Under the pieces are notes generated by a model that saw nothing but the letters and a program-made list of their open reading frames with translations, did not search any database and was not told where the DNA came from. Positions 1 through 9,004 of a stretch of DNA of 64,000 bases are shown piece by piece; position 1 is the stretch's first letter; the number at the start of each line of letters is the position of its first letter. A program made the translations under genes and the position numbers. The stretch is from JAVJRN01 sp040218415. GTDB taxonomy: Bacteria > Bacteroidota > Bacteroidia > Cytophagales > Cyclobacteriaceae. The stretch spans positions 248,001 through 312,000 of the forward strand of contig JAVJRN010000079.1 of NCBI GenBank assembly GCA_040218415.1. The letters run 5' to 3'.

Positions 1-621
1 TGTACCCGTAATTCCAAGAACAGGAACGGTATTTTTCTCAGTCTTTCTGTTTTTGAATGACTGCAGTAGGTCTTGGTTTTCCTGAGGATAGTTTTCCGCC
101 GCAGATATCACTCGCGCAATGGCATTGTAATTATCAGTAGAAACATCTTTGTGCTTCAATTCTAGACTTTTACCAATGGGAAAATCTGCCGCTTTTACCA
201 AATCATTAATCATTCCCTGCAGCCCCATTGCCCTTCCATCATCTGGAGAATAAATTCTTGCTATGCCATAATCATGTAATTCTTTGATCTCTGTAGGCAG
301 TATTGTACCACCCCCACCGCCAAATATTTTGATATGACTTGCGCCATTTTCCTTGAGCAGATCAAACATATATTTGAAAAATTCGACATGACCTCCCTGA
401 TATGAAGTAATCGCGATGGCCTGAACATCTTCCTGAATGGCACAGTTCACAATTTCTTGAACCGATCTATTATGCCCAAGATGTATGACCTCACAGCCAG
501 TCGACTGAATGATTCTACGCATGATGTTGATGGCAGCATCATGACCATCAAACAGCGAGGCAGATGTAACTATTCGAACATGATTTGTCGGCTTGTAGGG
601 AGTCGATGCTGTTTGGGACAT
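1..621 (-). CDS. icmF: Fused isobutyryl-CoA mutase IcmF, N-terminal part (cut by window edge)
   Basis: First 207 codons of a gene running off the left edge. IcmF fuses a B12-binding domain, a MeaB-like G-protein chaperone and the mutase catalytic domain, and interconverts isobutyryl-CoA and n-butyryl-CoA in the cytoplasm. What is visible is the B12-binding domain at about residues 14-145, with DGHD at 25-28 (the DxH histidine that ligates cobalt), SYQGG at 73-77 and GGGGG at 101-105. VLGITGT at 201-207 then begins the P-loop of the GTPase domain. The ATG at 621 gives the family's usual N-terminus. The last residue of the DxHxxG motif is Ala here. A methylmalonyl-CoA epimerase gene elsewhere in the window fits acyl-CoA mutase metabolism, although the two genes are not linked. 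The fusion assignment rests on strong resemblance of the visible part; the mutase domain itself lies outside the window. Confidence 0.9.
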   Translation of the reverse strand, partial: MSQTASTPYKPTNHVRIVTSASLFDGHDAAINIMRRIIQSTGCEVIHLGHNRSVQEIVNCAIQEDVQAIAITSYQGGHVEFFKYMFDLLKENGASHIKIFGGGGGTILPTEIKELHDYGIARIYSPDDGRAMGLQGMINDLVKAADFPIGKSLELKHKDVSTDNYNAIARVISAAENYPQENQDLLQSFKNRKTEKNTVPVLGITGT

Positions 622-673
622 AATTTTGATTTTTCGGGTTATATATAAAGGTTTTCTTGTGGGGTAATATTTG

Positions 674-681
674 CAAAATTA
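674..681 (-). promoter_or_regulatory. Candidate -7 box (TAATTTTG) for icmF
   Basis: Read on the minus strand, this matches the Bacteroidota -7 consensus TAnnTTTG and lies about 53 bases upstream of the icmF start codon. I see no clear TTTG -33 box at the expected distance, so this is a weak call. Confidence 0.35.
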
Positions 682-950
682 AACATTTTGGTCTTCGTCT
701 AACGTCATTTTGATTTTCACCCATTATCAAAAAAGTCAAATCAAGATCACCTCAATCATCCTTTTTATCTATTGCCTATAAGCGTTCACACAAAACTTTC
801 TTTTGCGACACGAATTCGTTGTAAAAAGTGAGGTTGCCTCCATAACTGAATTTCGTCGAAGCAATGATGTGGCGGCTACTTGATTGATATTTCAGATAAT
901 TTCACATCTAAAACTATCGTCTTTGGTCATTATTAAAGTAATCATTCATT
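682..950. other. Intergenic stretch with nothing recognised
   Basis: With the promoter-proximal part, the gap between icmF and the patatin gene is about 330 bases. It contains only short reading frames, and I see no tRNA, hairpin with a U tract, or repeat. It would hold the icmF promoter and the 3' flank of the patatin gene. Confidence 0.5.
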
Positions 951-3218
951 TTATTCTAGTGAACGATAAATAGACTCTAGTTTTAAGAGTTCTGTCTGAT
1001 TATCAGGCATATCTATATTATCTATCACATTCTGCTTCTCGCGTGTTGTCAAATGCCAGCTGAGCGAAGCACGTTCCATCCGTTTACGTTCAAGCTCTTT
1101 TGCTTCGAGAATATAACTTTGATCTATATAGGAGTAGGTATTGTATTGCAATGAAACTAGATCAACCGGAATATTATATAATTCTTTTAATGCCTCAATT
1201 TGATCGTCGTTGTTAACGTCTTGAATATTAGCCAAGTTGTTATATACATTCGAAATGGGGTTGGTTAATCGGTCGGTAATCGAAGGTCTTGATGGCGCTT
1301 CAATTGGTGCGTTTTTACGAGAGTCGCGGATAATCAGAAACGTAATGCTCTCAGTATTCTCTTCAAACCACTCCCTAAAATACATTAGAAATCTTGCGGC
1401 ATCACTAATGCCATAATTATCAGCAATACCAGCATCCATAATTTCTATTTTTGGATTCGTTGGCAGACTGATGGTTGGGGTTATGTAGGGAAAAGATGCG
1501 GACATTCTTAGTGCTGTCAGAAAATCTAAATCACCAGCACCATGCTCTTGGAGTAATTGGGTGATTCCTATTCCTTTTATTTTAAATTCCTCTCCACTAT
1601 TCGCTGAGTTTGCTGAATTCATGTAAGAAACAGGTGTGCTAGATATATACAAGGTTCTGCCATCATTGGCAATGACAGGCGACATCAATAAAAGTGGAAT
1701 TTCAGCATTTCTTTCTAATGCCGTATAAGATGATATTTTGGTGTTAAAAATATAGTCTAGATTTTTGTTAAGATTGTTTTCAAAAACATATCCTCGATCC
1801 ATTTTATACGACTTCCCTTCGTAATCGAAGGTTCTGACAGGAAAAAAAGCGTCATTCACTAGCAGGCTAAAAATGATTGAGTTTAGGTTATCCTTGGAAA
1901 TATTGGCGAGCATTCGTTTCTCTTCCAAATCTAAATTTAACTTGTAGAGCTCTCGATAATAAGCCGCTCCTATCATACCTCCCGAAGCACCAGTAATCAT
2001 GACTGATTTATTCATCAGTTGGCCTTTCATGACATTGTCCGCATTGGCCAAACCATTTAACGTCCACAGTGCCGCACGCTGACCTCCTCCACTTACGCAA
2101 ATAAATACAGGTCGAAATACTGAGTCAATTTGGTTTTCCTTCCAAGCATTGAGCATGCTAATTCCATAGATCGAATCTTTTTTTACATGCTGTTTTGCAT
2201 TGAGTTTTTGAAGGGAACTGATGCTGTATTCTGCTGGCGGTTTATCATAGTTTAAGCCTTTCGCCTCATATACTCCCTGCAATAACCCTATTCTCAATAG
2301 CAGGTTAATGAGGAAAAATACTATCAACACAAACAAAGTGCTCCAGCCTCTAAACCAATAGCTGACAGAACCTATTAGCATGACAATAATGGCCATAAAA
2401 AGCAGCACACTGGCCGCTGCGGGAATTTGGAAATAAGTGTTTTCCATAAAAAACCCTAAACCCAAAATCACGATAATAAAAATAAATTCTATGATTACTG
2501 AGTTCAAATGATTTTGATCAAAGACTTTTATCAAAGAGCTTTTATCATAGAAATCTTGTAAATCTTGGCAGTCTCTAAACTTTAGTTTTAAGTCAAAATA
2601 ATGGGTGACCGTATATTTATTTTTGCTTTCTTTTAACCGCGACATGACTCTGCTGCGGTTAATTTTCGATTTGCGAAGCGTTCTATCCACACTTCCAGAT
2701 AGAAATCTGAAGATATCTTTATTTGTGGATTTGAAATACAAAAAAAACAAAAACAGTATCACTGAAATACCCAACAATAAGCCGACTACATTCACGAAAA
2801 CATCTAGCCCCGTTGAATATTCATTTTGGATCTGAAATCTGATGATGAATAGTAGATAAACCACTAAAGCAAGAAAAGGGATCAAGCTATTGTTGATAGA
2901 AAACTTGGTAAAAGGACGCTCTAAAACTCCCACAAACGGAAATCGATGGGCATCAAGAATATAACAAGTAATATTAAATGCAGTAACTAGGTTACCATAA
3001 CATGCTCCGACGATAAAGAAACTCCAAAAACTTACGTCATTGATATACTCAGGATCTAGAAAAAGAAAATGCACCCCGTATACCCGACCAAAATTACCCG
3101 TGATTATTGCCACAAAAAGTATCCATAGAAGAATTAACGCGAAGTTTCTTCTGACATGAATCAGTACGAGTTGTACTGGAAACGAATAAAGAATTTTTTC
3201 TAATATCGGATGCATCAA
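951..3218 (-). CDS. Patatin-like phospholipase with large N-terminal membrane region
   Basis: A 755-residue protein. Roughly the first 315 residues hold about six or seven hydrophobic membrane segments (for example around 27-43, 60-85, 112-128, 142-162, 240-257, 267-310). The C-terminal half is a patatin domain. It shows the oxyanion-loop glycines SGGGQR at 376-381, the nucleophile motif GASGG at 410-414 with Ser412, and the catalytic Asp as DAG at 595-597. Patatins are Ser/Asp-dyad acyl hydrolases of membrane lipids. The membrane anchor suggests the enzyme acts on the inner membrane, but its side and substrate cannot be told. The start could be either of two adjacent ATGs (3218 or 3215). It is divergent from the alpha/beta hydrolase gene, with 54 bases between the starts. 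Confidence 0.82.
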   Translation of the reverse strand: MMHPILEKILYSFPVQLVLIHVRRNFALILLWILFVAIITGNFGRVYGVHFLFLDPEYINDVSFWSFFIVGACYGNLVTAFNITCYILDAHRFPFVGVLERPFTKFSINNSLIPFLALVVYLLFIIRFQIQNEYSTGLDVFVNVVGLLLGISVILFLFFLYFKSTNKDIFRFLSGSVDRTLRKSKINRSRVMSRLKESKNKYTVTHYFDLKLKFRDCQDLQDFYDKSSLIKVFDQNHLNSVIIEFIFIIVILGLGFFMENTYFQIPAAASVLLFMAIIVMLIGSVSYWFRGWSTLFVLIVFFLINLLLRIGLLQGVYEAKGLNYDKPPAEYSISSLQKLNAKQHVKKDSIYGISMLNAWKENQIDSVFRPVFICVSGGGQRAALWTLNGLANADNVMKGQLMNKSVMITGASGGMIGAAYYRELYKLNLDLEEKRMLANISKDNLNSIIFSLLVNDAFFPVRTFDYEGKSYKMDRGYVFENNLNKNLDYIFNTKISSYTALERNAEIPLLLMSPVIANDGRTLYISSTPVSYMNSANSANSGEEFKIKGIGITQLLQEHGAGDLDFLTALRMSASFPYITPTISLPTNPKIEIMDAGIADNYGISDAARFLMYFREWFEENTESITFLIIRDSRKNAPIEAPSRPSITDRLTNPISNVYNNLANIQDVNNDDQIEALKELYNIPVDLVSLQYNTYSYIDQSYILEAKELERKRMERASLSWHLTTREKQNVIDNIDMPDNQTELLKLESIYRSLE

Positions 3219-3272
3219 TAATCTTCAAACTAATGTGTTTAATTTAGATAAATTCGACCAAAAGCTTCGATA

Positions 3273-4103
3273 ATGAACAAGACTTCAAATTATTTTTTAT
3301 CTCATGATGGCAAGAATATATTTTACCGTCACTGGAAGATTGATCAACCAAAAAAAATTGTATGCATTGTTCATGGATTGGGGGAGCACAGTGGAAGATA
3401 CGAACATTTGGCCGAGTTATTTTCCAAGTCTTCGATAACCACATTTTCCTTAGACTTGAGAGGTCATGGCCAATCGGAGGGAAAGAGAGGACATGCCAAA
3501 AACATTGATGATCTACTCGCTGATGTGGAAGAATTGATGAAAATAGCAAGGGTTATTTACAATGATTTGCCTATGTTCCTGTTTGGTCATAGCATGGGAG
3601 GAAATCTAGTGGCAAGCCTTGTTTCGAAAAAGCCCACGAAGGAAATTACCGGATTCGTACTGTCGGCTCCATGGTTAAAGCTTGCCTTTGAACCTCCAAA
3701 ATGGAAATTAGTCTTAGGTAAATACATTAGCAATATCATTCCCAGCCTTACACAGCCCAATGGATTGAACACCAATTACTTGTCAAAAGATGAAACTGAG
3801 ATCAAAAAATACGAACAAGACCCCTTGGTTCACGGACAAATTTCCGCGCGATTATTCTCCGAAATAGTCAAAAGTGGAAAGGAACTACAACAAATCCATG
3901 GAATTGATATTCTTGGTTTCTGTTACCATGGTTTGTCCGATAAGATTATTGATTCGACAGCTAGCCATCGTTTCGCAATAAACAATGATCTAAAGTGGAT
4001 GGGCTATGAAAATGTGTATCATGAACCACACAACGATTTAGAAAAAGCGCAGGTAATGAAGCACTTGGTTGAATGGATCGAAACTGAGGGCAAGGAGGTC
4101 TAG
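3273..4103 (+). CDS. Alpha/beta hydrolase, monoacylglycerol lipase/lysophospholipase-like
   Basis: A 276-residue cytoplasmic serine hydrolase of the Hydrolase_4 (serine aminopeptidase S33-like) family. Visible features are HGLGEHSGRY near residues 34-43 (oxyanion strand), the nucleophile elbow GHSMGG at 105-110 with Ser107, and a complete catalytic triad with Asp223 (GLSDKI) and His253 (EPHND). The length and the HGLGEHSGRY signature fit bacterial monoglyceride lipases and lysophospholipases, which cleave acyl-glycerols. No signal peptide is seen. It is divergent from the patatin gene, so the two lipid hydrolases share one short promoter region, which hints at joint use in membrane lipid turnover (inference). 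The substrate is not proven. Confidence 0.85.
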   Translation: MNKTSNYFLSHDGKNIFYRHWKIDQPKKIVCIVHGLGEHSGRYEHLAELFSKSSITTFSLDLRGHGQSEGKRGHAKNIDDLLADVEELMKIARVIYNDLPMFLFGHSMGGNLVASLVSKKPTKEITGFVLSAPWLKLAFEPPKWKLVLGKYISNIIPSLTQPNGLNTNYLSKDETEIKKYEQDPLVHGQISARLFSEIVKSGKELQQIHGIDILGFCYHGLSDKIIDSTASHRFAINNDLKWMGYENVYHEPHNDLEKAQVMKHLVEWIETEGKEV

Positions 4104-4118
4104 ACCTCTACATTTTAA

Positions 4119-4505
4119 TTATACATTGTCGGTTTTGAAGCTCTTTCCTAGAAAATAAAGCTCCTGCTCTGCGCCATCATAGGTATTGAGTCTAAGGTGG
4201 AAATAAAAAGAATTGAGATTATAAAGCAAACCTCCATGAACGTTATTTTTCTTGTAAACAAAGCCATCCATTCCATTGAGGATGTAACCTTCTGTCGTGC
4301 GCTCTTGAACGACCATAAGCAAGCCCTCCTTTTGCTCATTAAGCAAGGCGCGAAATATGACACCAATGCCTTGATATTGAAAAATTATTTTTATCAGTGA
4401 ATTACTTAACTGATTTATTTCCACTTGTAATTCCTCCAGATCTTCATTTCTAGAACTAACAAGTACACCACGATATCTTCCTTTTATTTTTTCAGCCAAA
4501 TTCAT
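4119..4505 (-). CDS. Hypothetical protein, 128 residues
   Basis: Not recognised. The frame is open up to an ATG at 4562, but the segment between 4562 and 4505 encodes an unlikely hydrophobic then basic stretch. The ATG at 4505 (MNLAEKIKGRYRG) has an AAGGAAAG purine run upstream and gives a normal soluble N-terminus. The product alternates short hydrophobic beta-like segments (GVLVSS, KIIFQYQ, GLLMVVQER, GYILNGM, FYFHLRL), consistent with a small beta-rich domain. It lies tail-to-tail with the hydrolase gene (15 bases between stops) and about 40 bases beyond the end of the histidine kinase gene is its start, so it is downstream of the kinase on the same strand and could be co-transcribed with it. 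Confidence 0.55.
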   Translation of the reverse strand: MNLAEKIKGRYRGVLVSSRNEDLEELQVEINQLSNSLIKIIFQYQGIGVIFRALLNEQKEGLLMVVQERTTEGYILNGMDGFVYKKNNVHGGLLYNLNSFYFHLRLNTYDGAEQELYFLGKSFKTDNV

Positions 4506-4606
4506 GTTGAATGGGTGTTCTTTCCTTAAGTTGAATATCCTCACAAAAAACAAGAAGATCACAGAAGTTGTGAGTGAATAGGAAGATGTATGGCGTGAAC
4601 CAGAAG

Positions 4607-6961
4607 TTACAGCGGAAATTTGAGGGTTACCGTAGTTCCCTTCTTTTCTACACTGTCAATGATAATTCTGCCTTGATGCTCTTCCATAATATTGTAGGAT
4701 ATAGATAAGCCTAAGCCAGTTCCTTCTCCTACATCTTTTGTAGTAAAAAACGGATTCATGACGTTTGGTAGATTATCTTTTGGTATACCCTCGCCATTAT
4801 CGATAAACCTAACAACAAGGAATTTCTTTTCAACTTCAATTTTAATGACAATCTTTCCAGAATCAGAAATAGAATAAATCGCATTGTTCAATACATTCAA
4901 AAAGACCTGTTTGATGGCTTGTAAATTAACACTAACCTCTGGGGCGTTATCCTCAAGTTCTAGTTCGATAGTAATTTTATCTTTCACTAGGTGACTTATC
5001 AGATTTAAAGTTGACTGAATAGGTTCTAAAATATTGACTTTGGTTTTTTCGGTATGACTCTTTGATGAAAAATTATTAAGCTCTGACATCAAAGTGTTTA
5101 CACGTTGAGCGCCCTCTTCAACGGCAGCTACCAATTGAGATATCTCTTTAAAAGTATCCTTGATATATTGCGGCAAGTCTAAATGAGAAGCTTCAAGATA
5201 TTTTTTTATCTCTTCAAGATCAGCCTTTATTGGTTCAATATTTCCTGAGACATAGTTCATCGGGTTATTTATCTCATGAGCCAACCCAGCCATTAACTGT
5301 CCAATGGATGCCATTTTCTCCGATTCTACAAGCCTCGCTTGTGTAGCTTCTAAGTCTTTTAAGGTCTTTTTTAGTTTTTTATTGGTTTTTTGCAAGCGCT
5401 CTTCTGCTTGCTTTAAAAAAGTAATATTGTATTGCACTCCCAATAGAAAATATTCGCCACCTAATTCGATTCGCTTTTTAGTAAGAAAATACCATATATC
5501 TGAACCATCATGATCTATTTGCAGATTTTCTTCCTCTATGATCCGACCTGTTTTCAAAATTTCTAAGTCTTCTTTGTAATATTGATCGGCCTTTTTTTTA
5601 TCCAAATGGGTTTTAAGTATTTCTTTACCTGTTAAGTCTGCCGTTTTGTAACCAAAGGAATTGATAACTGCCCGGTTGGCCATGATATACTCTCCCTTAT
5701 TATTCCTAACAAAAACCAAAGAAGGAACTTGGTCAATGATATTCTGAAAGAAATTCTTTTGAGAGACTAAGTCATTTGTTCTCGCCTCCACCAGTTCTTC
5801 CAACTGATCCCGATACTTTTCTAGCTCTTGCTCAGCTTTTATCTTTTCAGTTACCTCGAAAATATTGGCCGTTAAGCCTATTATTTCGCTTTTATTTTCA
5901 GTTCGAGAGTAGACCGGGTTATATACAAGGGAATAATACTTATCACGGAAAATAGTGGTGATAGTGAAGTGGTCTCCATTCAATGCCTTTGTAAAATAGG
6001 TCTGCATTGCATTAGAAATACTCTCAGGAATTAATGGCAATATCTCCATCCCTTTTTCAATCTTCGCATCAAAGATTTCCAACATTTCCTTTTCATGTAG
6101 CGAGTTAAAACCAGTATATTTCAATTCCAGATCCAATGAAAATATACTTACTGTACCAGGGTTTTCTATAAAGGACAAAAGCTGCGCATTAGACACTTGT
6201 AGCTTATTCTGCACCTCCACCTTCTCTTCTACCTTTTCAGAATATTTCAATGAAGCAAATGCGATGAAACTTAAAATAAGAACTATGCTAAAGGCTGCCA
6301 AAAAGAGAATGACCTTTCTTAAATATCCAAAATCATCGTAAAACATCTCATTTGGAACAGTTAAAATCAAGACTACAAACTGTGAATCGTTAATATCGAT
6401 TAAGGTTATAAACCTTAACAAGTCGTTATTTTCGATAAGGTCAGTATAGATTTTATTGCCAATTTCCGACATATCCAAATGCTCAGTATGCGGCAGAATT
6501 TTTCTTAAATCCGTTGAATCGGTATTAGAAAGAAAAACTCCTGTATTAGAGAGCAAGTAAGCAGATGCCTTTAAAGGCTTAGCGATTTTCTGTAAGGTTT
6601 GCAATAATGACTTGGTGTCAAAAATGGCTGCTTTTTGAGGATAGTTTTCATCGGTGAATGCAATAAAAATATTGCTGTCGCTATCGATGAAAGGTGTTGG
6701 TGAGTTGTCGGTATAAAATGAGTCAACTACACTTACTAAACCTAGATCTTCATAAGATAGATTTAGAACAAGGGAGTCTTGGCTTTTCCTGCTATGAGAA
6801 GTTGATTTGAGTAATAAAGAAGTTAACCGCTGATTGGAAGCAAATTCCTTTTGAATCAAATTCTTAATCAGTCCGAGATTCTCCTTTGCCTCTCTTATCT
6901 CCCCTAGCCTAACGTCTTCTTTGCCTGATGTAAATAATTGGAACACAACAAATAAGAACAC
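4607..6961 (-). CDS. PAS-domain sensor histidine kinase
   Basis: A membrane histidine kinase of about 784 residues. The order is: N-terminal membrane segment, extracytoplasmic sensor (about 20-213), second membrane segment (215-238), PAS-like domain (about 258-372), coiled coil, PAS domain (403-515), coiled coil, HisKA-type dimerisation helix with His562 in GLAHEINNPMN, and HATPase with N-box NN at 692-693, G1 DNGEGIP at 721-727 and G2 GEGTGLGL at 745-752. No response regulator is adjacent. The start is odd: GTG at 6961 falls inside the first hydrophobic helix, and the same frame stays open upstream to a stop near 7031 without any ATG (residues PTQIQLIGLGALL precede the GTG). The real start is therefore probably a non-ATG codon upstream of 6961. 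Confidence 0.88.
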   Translation of the reverse strand: MFLFVVFQLFTSGKEDVRLGEIREAKENLGLIKNLIQKEFASNQRLTSLLLKSTSHSRKSQDSLVLNLSYEDLGLVSVVDSFYTDNSPTPFIDSDSNIFIAFTDENYPQKAAIFDTKSLLQTLQKIAKPLKASAYLLSNTGVFLSNTDSTDLRKILPHTEHLDMSEIGNKIYTDLIENNDLLRFITLIDINDSQFVVLILTVPNEMFYDDFGYLRKVILFLAAFSIVLILSFIAFASLKYSEKVEEKVEVQNKLQVSNAQLLSFIENPGTVSIFSLDLELKYTGFNSLHEKEMLEIFDAKIEKGMEILPLIPESISNAMQTYFTKALNGDHFTITTIFRDKYYSLVYNPVYSRTENKSEIIGLTANIFEVTEKIKAEQELEKYRDQLEELVEARTNDLVSQKNFFQNIIDQVPSLVFVRNNKGEYIMANRAVINSFGYKTADLTGKEILKTHLDKKKADQYYKEDLEILKTGRIIEEENLQIDHDGSDIWYFLTKKRIELGGEYFLLGVQYNITFLKQAEERLQKTNKKLKKTLKDLEATQARLVESEKMASIGQLMAGLAHEINNPMNYVSGNIEPIKADLEEIKKYLEASHLDLPQYIKDTFKEISQLVAAVEEGAQRVNTLMSELNNFSSKSHTEKTKVNILEPIQSTLNLISHLVKDKITIELELEDNAPEVSVNLQAIKQVFLNVLNNAIYSISDSGKIVIKIEVEKKFLVVRFIDNGEGIPKDNLPNVMNPFFTTKDVGEGTGLGLSISYNIMEEHQGRIIIDSVEKKGTTVTLKFPL

Positions 6962-7001
6962 TAGAAGTGCGCCTAATCCAATAAGTTGTATTTGCGTAGG
7001 T

Positions 7002-7057
7002 TTTTTCAGAGGATTTGATCGTTTTAAAAGTTAAAATAAATCAAATCCTCTGAAAAA
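7002..7057. repeat. Perfect 18-bp inverted repeat, 20-base loop
   Basis: The arms 7002-7019 (TTTTTCAGAGGATTTGAT) and 7040-7057 are exact reverse complements. They lie between the phosphorylase stop and the kinase gene, and the left arm covers the probable N-terminal codons of the kinase. Neither strand has a U tract after the hairpin, so it is not a standard intrinsic terminator. It may fold in the kinase mRNA leader. Confidence 0.85.
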
Positions 7058-7091
7058 GAGTTTTTAAGTGCTAATATTTAGTTTGAACGCT

Positions 7092-8732
7092 TCAAATATA
7101 TAGTTCTTTATAATATTGATCGGCCATTCTATTACTGCCAAATTCTGGAAGCACATCTGCCATACTCTGAAATACCAATTTATGCCAGTTCGCAGGTTTA
7201 TCATAAAATAATGGCAACACTTGGTTTTCCAATATGTCATAAAGATTGTCATAGTCAACCTGATCATGCTTAGCCAAAGGAAGGGCTAAATCAGCAGGTG
7301 GCAATACGAAACAGTTTTTGCCATTTTTAGCAAATTCAGGAATCCATCCGTCATCTGTAGATAAGTTTACCGAGCCATTCATAGCAGCTGTCATACCACT
7401 CGTACCAGAAGCTTCACGGGTGATTCTAGGATTATTCAACCATATATCCGACCCAAGCTTGAGCGACTTAGATAGCGCTAACTCATACCCAACCAATACC
7501 GCAACGTTCGTTTTGTTTCTTGCAAAATTAATAAGCCTGTTGAAGGTGTCTATTGCCTCAAAATCACGTGGATATGGTTTTCCCGCCCAAATGATTTGAA
7601 TAGGATACTTTGCTTTGTTGAGAATCTTTTCAAATCGATTTAAATCGCTAAGCAGCAAATCAGCTCTTTTATAACCAGCAAATCTTCTAGCCCATACCAC
7701 GGTAAGTACTGATGGATCAAATATTTTTCCTGTCTGATCCGAAACGATCTGAAAAAGTTCTTTTTTCAATTGATGTTTCCGCTTATCGAAGCTTTTTTCA
7801 TCTTTTTTATCCGCCGCTTTCTTCAATGCTTCATCTTGCCAATACGTTTGATTTTGTGCATTGGTGATTGGAATAATTTTACTTACACCTTCAAAATCTT
7901 TCCACATACCTTTAGATACTTTGGCATGTAATTTCGAAACGGCATTAGAAATTTTTGATAACTTCAAAGCCGCTACCGTGTAATTAAGCATTCCTCCATT
8001 GACGGTATATTGTGAAAGCTCTGAAGGATCTAGATATCTACCGAAGAATCCCATCCTATTGAGGAAATCTCCTTCACGCTCTTCATTTCCTGCTTTTTCT
8101 GGGGTATGCGTTGTAAATCTGAAATTCTCTTTTCCTAAGCCTTGATCCTTTAGATAGAAAAAGGCTGGCAATCCGTGTCCTTCATTAAGGTGGTATATAT
8201 CAGATCCACCCAATGCTTCTACAACCTTAGCTCCTCCTACACCCAATACAATGCTCTGAGATATTCTTGTCAAATCATTCGCATCATAAAGCTTATCAGT
8301 GATTGTTTGCGATAAATGATCGTTTTCCGGCACATAGGTCGACAGAAAATACATCGGCACTGTACCAAAGATTTCAGGCTTCAAATGATAAGCTCTAACG
8401 TGTACATTTGGGTTATCAAGTACTGAGATTTGTACTTGAATCCCTGTATCGACTAAGTAAGGATAATTTTTCTCTACAAATTTTGCTTCGAGTGTCCTGT
8501 CTTCCTTTCTTACCTGATCATAGTAGCCATATCTCCACAGCATGCCTATTCCAATCATATTCTGTTTCAACTCGAACGCACTGCGCATATGCGAGCCGGC
8601 CAAAAAACCAAGTCCACCAGAATAAGTCTTCAATGCCTGATCGATGGCAAATTCCATGGAAAAGTAAGCCACCTTTTTTTCATATTGCTTGGCAGGCTTG
8701 AAAGTCTGATACCACTTATTATATTCGTTCAT
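7092..8732 (-). CDS. Alpha-glucan (glycogen/starch) phosphorylase family protein lacking the PLP lysine
   Basis: A 546-residue GT35-family protein of the compact bacterial alpha-glucan phosphorylase type. It has YFSMEFAIDQAL at 23-34, YSGGLGFLAG at 37-46, HLNEGH at 181-186, RRFAGYKR at 349-356, and the diagnostic EASGTSGM at 440-447. In phosphorylases the residue right after this motif is the lysine that binds pyridoxal phosphate. Here it is Thr448 (codon ACA), followed by AAMNGSVNLSTDDGW. Glycogen phosphorylases release glucose-1-phosphate from alpha-1,4-glucans in the cytoplasm, and without the PLP lysine that chemistry is in doubt. The long N-terminal extension found in some family members is absent. 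The substitution may be a lineage feature of Bacteroidota enzymes. The fold assignment is firm, the activity is not. Confidence 0.85.
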   Translation of the reverse strand: MNEYNKWYQTFKPAKQYEKKVAYFSMEFAIDQALKTYSGGLGFLAGSHMRSAFELKQNMIGIGMLWRYGYYDQVRKEDRTLEAKFVEKNYPYLVDTGIQVQISVLDNPNVHVRAYHLKPEIFGTVPMYFLSTYVPENDHLSQTITDKLYDANDLTRISQSIVLGVGGAKVVEALGGSDIYHLNEGHGLPAFFYLKDQGLGKENFRFTTHTPEKAGNEEREGDFLNRMGFFGRYLDPSELSQYTVNGGMLNYTVAALKLSKISNAVSKLHAKVSKGMWKDFEGVSKIIPITNAQNQTYWQDEALKKAADKKDEKSFDKRKHQLKKELFQIVSDQTGKIFDPSVLTVVWARRFAGYKRADLLLSDLNRFEKILNKAKYPIQIIWAGKPYPRDFEAIDTFNRLINFARNKTNVAVLVGYELALSKSLKLGSDIWLNNPRITREASGTSGMTAAMNGSVNLSTDDGWIPEFAKNGKNCFVLPPADLALPLAKHDQVDYDNLYDILENQVLPLFYDKPANWHKLVFQSMADVLPEFGSNRMADQYYKELYI

Positions 8733-9004
8733 TTCTTGTAGTTATTCATTTCGATAAAGCCACGAAAATAATCGTTCTAGACAGTATTATAGCTTATAAA
8801 ACAAAGAATTTAGTTTTTACAAAAATTTCAATCGTTTGCAAGGTTCCGAATACGAGTTTAAATCCTTTAACTTTTTCAATCACCCCTATGAATTCTAGAA
8901 ATTATTCTATTTCGCTGAAATTAGTCAATATGTTTCTACTATTGATTTGGGGTATTTGAGGTCAACATTGTTTTAGTTAATCTTATAAACCATATTTTTG
9001 ACGC

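Noticed and set aside
457..648. 63-codon ORF antisense to icmF
   Set aside because: It is opposite the conserved B12-binding domain and has no signal or family resemblance.
3244..3549. 101-codon ORF antisense to the alpha/beta hydrolase
   Set aside because: It lies entirely over a gene with a complete catalytic triad and has no recognisable features; it is a shadow frame.
7002..7057. The inverted repeat as an intrinsic terminator of the phosphorylase gene
   Set aside because: Neither strand has a U tract after the second arm, and the arms have A and T runs on the wrong sides. It is reported as a repeat instead.
8993..9000. TATTTTTG promoter box just before the MFS gene
   Set aside because: It is so close to the ATG at 9005 that the transcript would be leaderless, and no -33 box is visible; it may be chance in an AT-rich spacer.
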